This document shows, piece after piece, positions 27,601 through 39,600 of a stretch of 64,000 nucleotides of DNA (positions are counted from its first letter, which is position 1; each line of letters begins with the position of its first letter). The stretch lies in contig LS997563.1 in the NCBI GenBank assembly GCA_000469685.2, forward strand, positions 41,022,468 to 41,086,467, written 5' to 3'. The position numbers were made by a program, and so were the translations under genes. A model generated the notes under the pieces. That model searched no databases. It was not told where the DNA came from and saw nothing but the letters and a program-made list of their open reading frames with translations. This DNA is from Haemonchus contortus (Eukaryota > Nematoda > Chromadorea > Rhabditida > Trichostrongylidae).

Positions 27601-30600
27601 TGAGCTCTCACCACTGCTTTTACTTCGTGGTATAGATCGTCTTCTACAGCTTATAGCCATATTCGTGGAGTCTGAGGATAACCTCTTCTTCGTGAGTACT
27701 GTTTACTATTGTACCGGTATTTTCATCTATTAATTATGTGTTGTGACGTGTTTAGATGCCCAGACATTTTCCGCCTCACGGCGCACTTGTTCCGGGCCGC
27801 CCACTGCGTATTTATTGTCATGTCGAAGATGACCCAAGCGAGGAGAATGCTCTCCTGTTCCATACAAACTCTCACGAAGCGATTGGACAGTTTCGTTCTC
27901 GGCTCTCAAATAGGTTACACTTTGTAAGTTTTTCTAACATTGTTGTGATTGGACTTTCTGAGGTTGCTGAATTATCCTCTATGATCATAAGAAAACTATT
28001 GTCACAGCATCGCATAGATGTTTTACTGTCCTCCCATTCTACCTACCCCTTTCATTGACGTTTCAGAGGTCAATTGGAGTGTACAAAATTTATGTACAAA
28101 AGGGAGACAAATCAGTGGAAATTCCTTGCTCTCATGAATGGAAGACTTTGGAACAGGTAGTCATAAAATTCTGTTTACCATTCCTTCCCATCCGTAAAAT
28201 TTTACCATTTTCTTCTAGTGCTACTGAACGATATTTAGGTTGGTCTGGCATCGTTTCGTGATGGCATTTGCGAGCTCGAGAACATCGACGTAACAATCCG
28301 TTGCCCACGTCTGAGGTTGTCCCTCCTCTACGTCATTATTGATTACTGCTGTTGAATACTATATTTGCAGCGTTTCTTCTGTGAACTATAATAGTGGTAG
28401 GCTAATCTCTGAGAAACAACTCCCAGGCGTCATCGTACATGAAACCAACGGAGTGAGTAGACTTAGCTTGGCAGCATTTCATGTTTCGTAGATCATCACT
28501 GTACTACCTTATCACTTTAGTTTTGTTTTGTTTCAGGTTTTTGCAATGCTACATGAGTTGCAAAAAATAGCGGACTTGGAGATACAGAAGTCCTGTCGTC
28601 GAATTCTCGCTCTTATACCTGTCGATCCCACAGTACTAGCTGCCTTTGCCGTCGAGGTGATTTTCGCAATCTCAAGTCACTTCATATTCATAATACTTTA
28701 TTTATGAAAAATGCGTACACAAGTGCAGACGTTGTTCAATTTTCATTAATTTTGGAAGAGTTAAGTATTCTCTTCGGCTATGTCACTCAAATCTCAGGGT
28801 GGAATGATGGTCCATTGGCTGTTGAGGAGTTACAGAATTTTTTTGTTTATCTGTGCAAGACCTTTTCTTTGCCTTTGCGATTTTTTTCATAGTGCGCTGC
28901 AAAATGGCTCCAGACACTCAAAAACTTCACCATACTACTCATCATCTCTATTTCCTTCCCTGTTCTATAGCGAAACTATTACTTACTTTGCCATTATGAA
29001 TTTGCTGATATGAATAACCGTGAATCTCCTGGTATGTATCGTTTCGACTGCTTTTCTTGCAGGAGTCACCACCGAGAATTGGGCGTGGGACAACAAACGA
29101 TGCCGTTGTTGTTGAGAAATTTCTGACTCCCTCTGACCCATATAGATTGTTGTACACGTTAGAGGTGAGAATTAGCGTTTTGAGTTGGAGTATCTATCCT
29201 TGTTTATTTTTCTTTGTTCTGGACTTTTCCCTTTTCCTTTTCCTGTGATGTTTCTTTTAAGGTGCTTTCTGGTTTATTGGTGCCAACGTTTGCGAGCAAA
29301 ATCACTGTAACTACTTCTAACCGACTTGCACGTATCCTTATCAATTCGGTCATTTACAAACATTTGTTAAAACTTATCGCATCGCCACATTTGATCGCTC
29401 CCATCACACCTTCGGATCGTACTCGGTTGTTCGAGCTACTCACATTGATTCTTCGGTGAGCTCTTTTACGTTGTCGATCTCCATCCATCACTCCACGAAT
29501 ATTGACGAGATTATAGCTATTTTCATGTGACGGCCCCTAATTTTCAATAGATCGTGGGATTTTCAGTTTTTAACAGCAACCTCCTTTTTTGATCACCGGT
29601 ATAGATAAAAATAGACATAGGATATCTAGTTCATCCAAATTTGGCTGATCGACAGATCTCGAATAGCATTTTGAGATGGACACGTGACGCCAACATGGAT
29701 AAGTATAAAGGATAAAGTTTTTGGCGTTAATCAATCCCGTCTGGAGGATGCGCCCCCGCACTCGACTTCCATTCAGAATCGTAGTGGGGTAATGAGTGCG
29801 TATTTGGCCTTTACAATGACTTGCGGTGGCCAGCCGATGCATAAGTCAGTGCTTTTATCCTCCCAGACGAGTCTGGTACCAATTCACCGACCCCGGAGGG
29901 ATGTAAGGCTTGGTTGGCCTAGACGGGCATCGATCTGGGATTCAAACCCTGACCGTGCGTGGATGTAGTGCGCCACTTGCCACTACACCACCTCCGCCTT
30001 CCAACATAGATATAAATGATTAAGATCTTGTGAACTTACCTTCCAAGATAGAACTTACTCAAGCTTGGGTGCTTGAGGAATAAAACGTGTTGGATTCTCC
30101 CCCGCAATGTGATAGTGATAAAAAACTATTTGTACTGTTTTTATTTAGTGTATTACTTCTTGGGCAGTCGGTGTTGTCTCACGCTATAACCCATGAAGAA
30201 CAATGTTTGTCAAGCCTTCAAAACTTCAAAAAATCGGAACGCCGGAAAGACCCGCTCTATGAAGATTTATCAACACTGAGCATTGAAAGGTTCTCTTCAT
30301 CTTAGGATGTTCTCTCCGGAATTCCATGTAATGGTGCCATTTTCAGTTCCTCGGCTGTCGCTAACTTCAGCAATGAGGAGTTTCTTAGCTTGATTACTAT
30401 ACTTCGTGACGCTGTTTGGCGCGGTGCGGCTGGATGGTTGCTGTACTCGATCAAACTTCCTATCTATCCGGATTATTTCGGTATCACACCAAAGTTAGTT
30501 TTTGATTTTAAAAAATGGAATTGTGTGAATAGGATGCTAGGATTATAAAGATTCAAAAACAAGTAGTTTTAGCTTTTTTCATGTGTCTTTTTTATTCAGA

Positions 30601-33600
30601 CTTGAAGCGATTAGTTGAGAAAAAGCTTTCTTCTGAAGAAGAGTCATTATTTGAAAGAATCCTCTTCCAGAAGCTGTGAAACACCGAATAGCGCTCAGAC
30701 GGAGGACAATGTGTGGGTAGAGCTCCCCATCTGTAAAGTACCAGACGCTCGTTCTGCAACTGAATCGATCCGCGGAAGTCATGCTCAAGGTTTTTCATTA
30801 TGCCCGTTATGGTTTTGTTTTCCCTTAACTATTTGAATTGTGTCAATTTAAGCTTTGGACAATCGCAGCGAGGCCTTGACGAATGATCTACTCCTTCTGA
30901 TGGTTCGATGCATCAATATTCGGTTGAATACCTCCGAGGTACATAGTTTCTCTTAAAAAAAGAGATTCATAAGTATAAAAACTTTATTAAGTTGGACCAG
31001 GCAGTGAAAGAAAATCTGCTGAAGTTATGTACGAGTGGTTCGTGGCGTGAATTTTGGCTGGATACTCTTCTGAACACAGTAACCAGTGAAGTTGGTGGAT
31101 TCGTGTATTTTGCTTCATTGTAGTTTAAGTAATGCATAACGGATACCTTTGTATTCCAGCTTCGACGGCATGCAAGGGATGCACTTATGTGCATTGTTCG
31201 TTGCCCTTCGCTTGGAAGCAATATTTGTCAGATTCTCGCGTTGCTCCTTGAAACGGTTGAAAGTCCACCTTTCAGTAGGGAACGTGTCAAAAAAATGGGT
31301 GAGTGTGTTTCACAACCGGCTTTTCCCATTTGTTTTGAATGTCTGGACAACTGATCATTCCATAAATCGTGCTACTATTAGATGAGCTGAGTCGTCGCAA
31401 ACTAGCTAATAGTCTCGAAATGTATCTATGCCTGGCTTCCATACTGGAGTACAACCGATCAAACTCTGAAGAGGATATTCTCCACATTTGGCGTCTAGTA
31501 AAACGCGATCCGATGCAGGTTCGTGCTGAAATTTGAGTGCTATGTATTGGTGGCATGTCCTCTATATAATCGTCTATGGCAGTTTTTTGTTGAGTTGGTG
31601 CATTTTCTTTCATAATTTTCATATCATTAAAAGTCATAGAGAGGTAATCAGTTCAACCTGGGGGTCGGCCCACGCATTTGGCTTCCGTTCAGAATCGTGG
31701 TTGCGTATTGAAGCGTGTGTGGGCACTCGAACCCGTCACCATGCGTGTGTTAAAGTGCGCCACTTGTCACTTCACCACCTCTGCCCTTGCCTTTCATGTA
31801 ATTACTATCGAATCAATGAAAGCTCTATTGTTAATAATACGATTTTCCCGCCAAGCAAAAAGTAACTGACTATTTTCGAAACAAAAGAAACCAGAGATAA
31901 GTACTCGATTCGCAGGAAAATTGTTAATCACCATACGATTTTTCTTGCTCTCGGAATTGTGCTCCCAAAGCATAGGTGTTTTCAAAAATTTAGAGGCAAC
32001 GTGCTATTACAGATTGCTTGGGAGATATTCGATTATGTGATCAACACGGCTTCCAGTTCTACCAATGATTACATAAATGCTGACTTCATGTACGCAAAGT
32101 TGCGGGTAAGTTTAAAATATAGGTTTTTTTAAATACTCATGGTTCTTTTAGCAGTACCCTTTCACCGTTACCCCATTTCTTAACTGGAGTTACAGCTTCG
32201 TCTCCTGGATGCCCGGCACTTTTTTAGGTTCTCAGAGCCCTCCTCAAGTACAGTAGCCCTGAAGCGCGCAAACAGATGGGTGAAAAATTTATGGTCCCTA
32301 TGTTGGGATGTTGCGTGTTTGCACAGGTACTACAAGGATCATTTAGGTGAGCAGATCGGATTATTGAGTCTGGTTTAATTCATCGAATATCACAATATCT
32401 GTTTTCAGTCTTTATTTCAAATAATTTTTATTTTACAGCAGCGTTTGGGGTGGAAAGAATCCGCTGTTCGCTCTGGAGGTGTTATCTGATTTGACCGAAG
32501 GCTGCGTGGAGAATGCATTTCGACTAATCGAATGGCTTCAAAATTACTTTGGAACACTGCGAGAATTGGAATGGGAATATAGAGTTAGCGATATTAACAT
32601 TTTTTTCAGTTATTTTTCCTTGAAATGCTTTTCTTTTCAAGCCAGTTTCGGAATCTCGTGTTCTGGATCACGTTGGCCTCCAGAATGGTGGGGGCACCTG
32701 TTACATGAACAGCGTGTTGCAACAATTGTTTGCCATTCCTGGACTTGCCAACCATCTCCTCTCAATCGAAGTTTCAAACGATCGAGAAAAAGAAAACAAG
32801 TGCGTAGTTAAAAATACAAGTGCCTATGTAGCCACCTCTTAGCTGAATTGGAAATGTCACAAATTTTAGTCAACTGCTGCTAGCTCTTCAATCGGTATTC
32901 GCTCGTCTAACTATGACCCGATCTCGTCTCTATGTTCCTCGCGAGATGTGGGAAACTTTCCGATTCACTGGAGCTGACAGATTGGATACTCGTCAACAAC
33001 ATGATGCAGTTGATTTCTTCACAGAATTGATTGATCGAGTGGATTCGGCTTTGGAAGTAGGCGATTTGAGAGTGATTTGACTATATTTCGCAGGAAGATT
33101 CAAGAATGGCGAAAACACCTTTCAGTTATTTATTTATCGGATGATTCTTTCAGGCAGAAAAGAAGCCGCTGCTTTTTCGGCCTCGATTACGTGGGAAATT
33201 CTCATATGAGTACATCTGTTACGGCTGCTTTCATCGGTATTGGTCTATTTTTAGCTTAGCTAATTTATTTGTTCGGTTCTTTCTTCCATGTACTCAGAGT
33301 GTTGATACGGCTGTGTACTTCAGGCATATCGGTGCGGATGAAGAATTCCTAGCAGTGAATCTCGAACTCCATGGTCCATCATTGGAAGAGTGCTTAGAAC
33401 ACTATGTGAATGGCGAGTTGCTCGAAGGAGACAATGCGTACTACTGTAGTAAGTGTCAAGAGAAGGTAAGTCTATAACTAGTCATCTGCTGGAGAAGCAA
33501 TTTAGCATCGGCTACTTTGTTTTTGCTTCAGAGAAATACCCTGCGGCGTGGCTCGTTTTGCGAATTGCCAAATACATTGGCTATCCAGCTGAAGAGGTTT

Positions 33601-36600
33601 TCATATGATATCAATGGTCGTGTAGATAAAAAGAATGACTTCTGCTCTGTAGGTTCAAATACTCATTTTTCATTTCCTAATGAGGGGCAGCATCACCGGA
33701 ATGAGTTTTCAGTTCCCAATGGTTCTTGATATGACATCATACTGTACCCAAGCACGTGCTGTTTGCGACCAAGATTTGAAGTCTCTTTTTGATGATGTAA
33801 GTCCTTGTAAGTCTTACCGGACCAAACGAAGTTGATGCGTACTTCGATTGGTTCGGTAAGACTCTTTCCTTAGTCGGCGGATTTCACTTATTGTATGAGA
33901 AGTAATTCGAAGATTAGAGGGAATCGTGCAGTCGTCTGGCTAACTTGCATAAAATAATGAGCTATTTCAATTTTCACTTTGTATAGGTAGACTAAGTTAG
34001 ATGAAAGAGCGCCAAGTCTTGTCAGGGTTAGATCTTGCCCTTTAAAAGTAAATATTCGAACGTTGTGATTCCCTCTCCAGGAATGAAGTAGTTTCATTTG
34101 TTCTCAAGGAGAGCACAAAACAATGCTCCAGGAAATTTCAGCTGCTTGCGAAAATGCGGCGTGAACGCATGCCTCTGTAATTAAAAAGGGTAGCCTGTAG
34201 AAATTCTAATCAATGTTCTGATCGGAATTATCCGACGTAAACTGAGCACATGCAGATCTTCCCTCTGGCCCACTTTTATGCAGTACCGAGATACAGTACC
34301 GTTCAAAAAGAAATCACCTTGAACCTTTTCTGCCATAACTCATCTTGAACTCAATCGTTTTACCCGATTTTTTGACAGCACACTTATCAAACATTACCGA
34401 GTCTCCTGCTATGCAGAATTGGCGGTAGCTCACTTCCGGCCAAGTAGGTGAATTTTTTTCAAAAAACTTGCGAAAGGAGCATGTTGTCTAGGTAAGATTC
34501 ATTGTGTTTTTCGAGTCTAGAAATATTGGTGACCTTCTATTCTATTACGCTCTCAGTGAACAGACAAAACTCTGGCTATCGTTTTTTGAGCTTGAAGCAA
34601 CTGTCCGCCATTGCCAGGGGCAGTAACCAGGAACTGACCCATGCTCAACATCTAAGGCTGTTTGCTGTACCAATGTCTACGATTACGAAGGCTATCAAAG
34701 GTATTGAGTCTCTCATAGGCCCAATCAAGCGAGCCAGCTCGGGAAGGTTCCGGATTGCCGCTCCTGAGGACGATAGGAAGACCATTTGTGCATCGGCTCA
34801 AGATCACAGACGAGCATCTTCCGATATAATGGCCGAAATATCGACGATGGCGACGTCGCTACCATCTAGAGGTACCATCAACAGACGCCTATGGGTTGCT
34901 GGAATGTATGGAAGAAGTCTTGTCAGAAAGTATCTGGATCTCTGAAAAAACAGACGAGCTCGATTTCAATGGGCGCGTTGGCACCTTCACTGGTCTTTCG
35001 ACTAATGGCGCGAAGTCATCTAAGGCGACTAGTCAAAGATTGTTCGGCTTGGTACACTCGGGTTTCGTCCGTGGACAACCTTTTAAAACACAAGTTCCGA
35101 CCCCAAGTACCATTTGACAACTGTCAGCTATGGTGCCGGCTCAGTATTGGTTTGGGGATGGTCTCCGAGTCTAAGCATGGGGTCCATGCATCATATTCTC
35201 ACCACTGCGGCCTAGCAGATGTACGTAGACATTTTGGAAAAATCTACGCTACCTTTCTCCCGTCGTGTGCACGGAAGAAAATTTAATTCCAGCGAGATAA
35301 CGACCCCAGGCACTGATCTAGAAAGGGCGCGCGAGTGGTTGATCCATCGGGAAATTCGATGCCTTGACTCTCCTAGCCAGTCCCCTGACCTAAACATTAG
35401 TGGACCCTCGAGGTAAGAACTCAAGAAAAGGATAGCCGATAAAACAGTCAAAAATGCTGCTCAGAAATTTGGCCTATTTGAAGAGGAATGGAAGGGAATC
35501 GATGAGTGCCTGATCGACAAGTTGGTCGAACCAATGCCCCGCAGATACCAAGCCGTCATCGATGCCAACGGCTTCACTACAAAGTATAAGACTAGTAGTT
35601 AATTGGGTTTCAATCTCATGATGATAGCGTTCAAGTCAAGTGATTTCTATTAAATTAATGAAACTGATGTTATTTTGTCCTGTTCAGAAAAAATGTGGAA
35701 AGTGGCCTTTGAAACGGAATAAAAAGGGGTTTCGCGTGTTCTGTGATGGATGCATTGAATATCATTACTGTTGACAACATACCGAAAAATCAGTCAAAAA
35801 CATTGGGTTTGAGATGAGTTATGGCAAAAAAGGTTGAAGGTGATTTCTTTTTGAACGGTACTGTACATGGAAATAGACAAAAACCATAAAAAGTGTTTCA
35901 TTACTTATGTTTTTCAGGTTTATAGTAGCGAGCAGGAGGATAGCTCAAGTATAGGTGAAGAGGAGGTGAAATGTCAAGGCAAGTACGAGCTATAGTTCGC
36001 GTACATGACTGATTGATTATTTTTTCCTGTTCAGAATCGCACCATAGTCCAAGCTCTCCAAGCAGGTGGGGCAGAAAGAGACGGAAGACCTCGTCGCTTC
36101 CCAACCTCGTCAGTTGTCATGGCTTTCAAATTTTCTAAACTAATGGTTGCTTTCGTTAACTTTTAAGAAGGTTTTTTTTCAGAATGGTGTCGAAAGCTAC
36201 CTGTACGAACTTGTGGGTGTAGTGGTGCACTCGGGTGGAGCACGAGCGGGGCACTATGTTTCTTACGTGAAAGAGCGCAGGTTCGTATTGCGTTTCAGCT
36301 ATTTACGAAGACCACTTGATTTCGAACTCTTATAATTAAATACCCTAAAATTCCATAGATAAGAGCGGGTGAGCCTACCGGTGAAAAATGACTTGGAAAA
36401 AATCGAAATTGAATGCAGTCACCCCTCTAACTTGATGGATAGATAAATTAAACTTCGAAGAAGAAGTTAAGAAGAAGCTCCGCCCCTCAACTCTAAACCC
36501 CGCTCACTTAATAAACAATTTATATAAAAAAACAGCGATCCGTAAGAATCGCTGATTTTCTATATAAATTGTTTATTAAGTGGGCGGGGTTTAGAGTTGA

Positions 36601-39600
36601 GGGGCGGAGCTTCTTCTTAACTTCTTCTTCGAAGTTTAATTTATCTATCCATCAAGTTAGAGGGGTGACTGCATTCAATTTCGATTTTTTCCAAGTCATT
36701 TTTCACCGGTAGGCTCACCCGCTCTTATCTATGGAATTTTAGGGTAATGATGGTCTTGGTTACTGTGCGTACCAATTCCTCATAGTTCAATAAATAACAT
36801 CGTTAGATGCTTTTTCGCGGCATCCACCATGTCGATTCAATTCTAGGCCTGAGATGTACAACACCTTCACCTACGGACAATGGGTCGAGCTGAACGATGC
36901 TGAAGTGCGTATATTCTCTGGAACACCCGAAGCAATGGAATGCGAGTGGTTTGGAGGATCGTTCACTGCCTCTCGTTAGTTGCTGAGTTATCCAATGTTG
37001 TACACTTGGAACTTGTCTACTCATTATGACATCTCAGCGAACGCCGCGTTTCCTTCTCGAGTCGATCTCCCTAAGGAACGGCTTCGATCTTTCAGTGCCT
37101 ATGTATTATTGTATGAGAAGAAAGAGACCAGGTACTCATTTCATGAATCGTTGCCGTTTCTTGCACAGATATTTTTCTCTTCAGGTCAACTGCTGTAATT
37201 CACATGGGAGATACACCTCGTCTACCCAATCACCTATTCACTGCTGTGGAGAATGAGAATATGTCCTTTTTGAAGGTACGCAACATAATAGCTGATAGCA
37301 CTCTATCTGGACACCTAGCTCAGGAATATTTAGGAACGCGACTTGTTCTCTTCAACTTATGGTTACGCCGTCTGTAAAACTGTATCGAATTTCGTCGCTG
37401 AATTGGAGTTTGGTGATGGTCATAAGAACGAGGAAAATTCGAAAATGGCCGTCGTAATATTTAGGGTCAGTCATTGTCGTTTTATAATACAAGTTGGGCT
37501 CCGCCCACTCGAGAATCTGGCTGTAGTAGGCTGTGGCGGTAATAAGTTTATGCAACGGGTTCGGGTATGCTTAACTCACCTCGGATGAATTTCCTTCGTC
37601 TGAATTGCTCTTCTATTTCGAACCTTTCCTTTCCGGTTTTAGGGCTTCTCGAAGCAAAATAATGAACTTGCCCGAGACTTCAAGCATCCCAAGCTCGACC
37701 CATATCTTCGGGTTATGCAGATAGAAGCAAATTCTTTGCGTATAAGTGATTATGATGATTTCATAGGAAGTAAGCAATTGTGATGACTTCCTATATTTCT
37801 TCTATTATCCTTAAATACTTCTCTCTCCGTTTTGAAACCTTTCTGAACAGAGGTATGGCCCCGCCCTTCCATAAATTCGGCCACATTTCTTCTACTATCT
37901 CTAAGCACTTTTTCTCTGCTTCTAGGACGTTTTCGGACAAGATTATACATTTGTTCAAAAAGTATATTTCATTTTAGCGCATGTCCCGCCCATCGTAGGC
38001 ATAGCTTCGCCAAGCTTAGGCATTCCCAGCATGCATGACCCTTGCTCATTCCTTGATTTTTTTCCCGTCTCTGTGCCTTTCTTGAAGACTCCGTCGACGT
38101 GCATCGGTCGGTGGAAACAGCACACGTTTGTGGAGCCTAAAAGAACCAATTGAATCACCGGTATACATGGTCTTGATGAAAAGTCAAGTACCGATACGAT
38201 TTATCTAGTGCGCAAGTGAAGGTTGAAGAAAAGGTTTTTAACACAATTTCCTCTGAACTTGCGACTACATACCTTTTGCAGATGTTTTTTGATTATTGCC
38301 GAAACGCCTTGTGGCGACTGTCCTATGAATCGCGGGAGGCTCGTCTTTTCGAATTCTCGTTCGAATCAATTCGTAGACTCATTCGATGCTCATCTAGTGT
38401 TCGACAAGAATTTTTCCAGCTTCTTGTGAATTGCAATTACCAGGTGAATAGTTGCCCATATATGCTGACATGATTTTTGAATATCTTCTGATGCTTCAGA
38501 TCTTTTACACAATGTTTTCGAGTCCGGATGACGTCTGTAGTGCTTGGTGGCGTTTAGTCGGTGATGCTTTGTGTGAATGGGTGGAAGACTTTGATTATGA
38601 GCGGTTACCGAAATCCTCAGCGAAGCTGCCTCAAGAAATTGTCGCTCGGATAATTACGCAGATCAAGTGAGCGGGCTCCTTCTGAAGAATATAATTTTCG
38701 TCTGCCGTCTGCTGTCGATGGCTGGGTGTTTTGATATTCATATTTTATCTCATAACGCCATTTTGTTAGCCTCCTCCTTATGAAAGTCTTGCTACGGTGG
38801 ACTGGGTGGGCGTTTACCCTCATTTTAACCTTTTTAATGCGTATTCTTTACAGATGTGTGGATTCTGCTCATACATGTTGCATACATGGAGCAGTTCGTT
38901 GTTTGAATAGTTTTGCTCGAAGTAGTCATTCTGCTGCCATACGACTGATTGGGGCAGGTATTATGCCGGTGATCTGCGAACATATTGCAAATGAGTGGTC
39001 CGTGGTAAGTTGCCATATCAAGGTACGCCCCACTCTAGAGTTAGCTCCTCTAATCATTCATAGAACATTGTTTCCCTATTTTCATTGTTTTCGCTTCTTC
39101 TGCTGGCAAGGAGCCTTTTCGATTTGTGGGGAGGAATATTTTTCTTTCTTTCTATGCTTTACTTGTACACCATACTGGTCTGCTAGGAAAATTGCGATCA
39201 ACTTTTGCAGTCCACCCGTATACAAGGTCGTGGTGATTTGAGGAGTAATCGACAGCTGACTGTGGATTTTCTATCTTTGTATGCAACGTTATTGGTTCAC
39301 ATACGTGATGATCCATGCTTCAAAAAGGAGTTCCCATTGGAAAATGGGGATAGCTTCACTTCGTGAGTTTTCTCTCTGCTATTCACAGTAATCTTTTGAA
39401 GTTCTGTAGGGTGTACAACCCATTTGAATTGTTCGAAATAGGACGGAAACATTAAATTGTGTGTTTATCCTGAAAATGCCATATGAGTTGTGTAAAAAAA
39501 GGGAGTGGAAGGATCCTTTTGTAACGGGATTATAGCTTTAGCAATACGTATATCTCCAGAAGATCTAGAGCACCACAACCTAAGATATCCGAGCCTTCCA

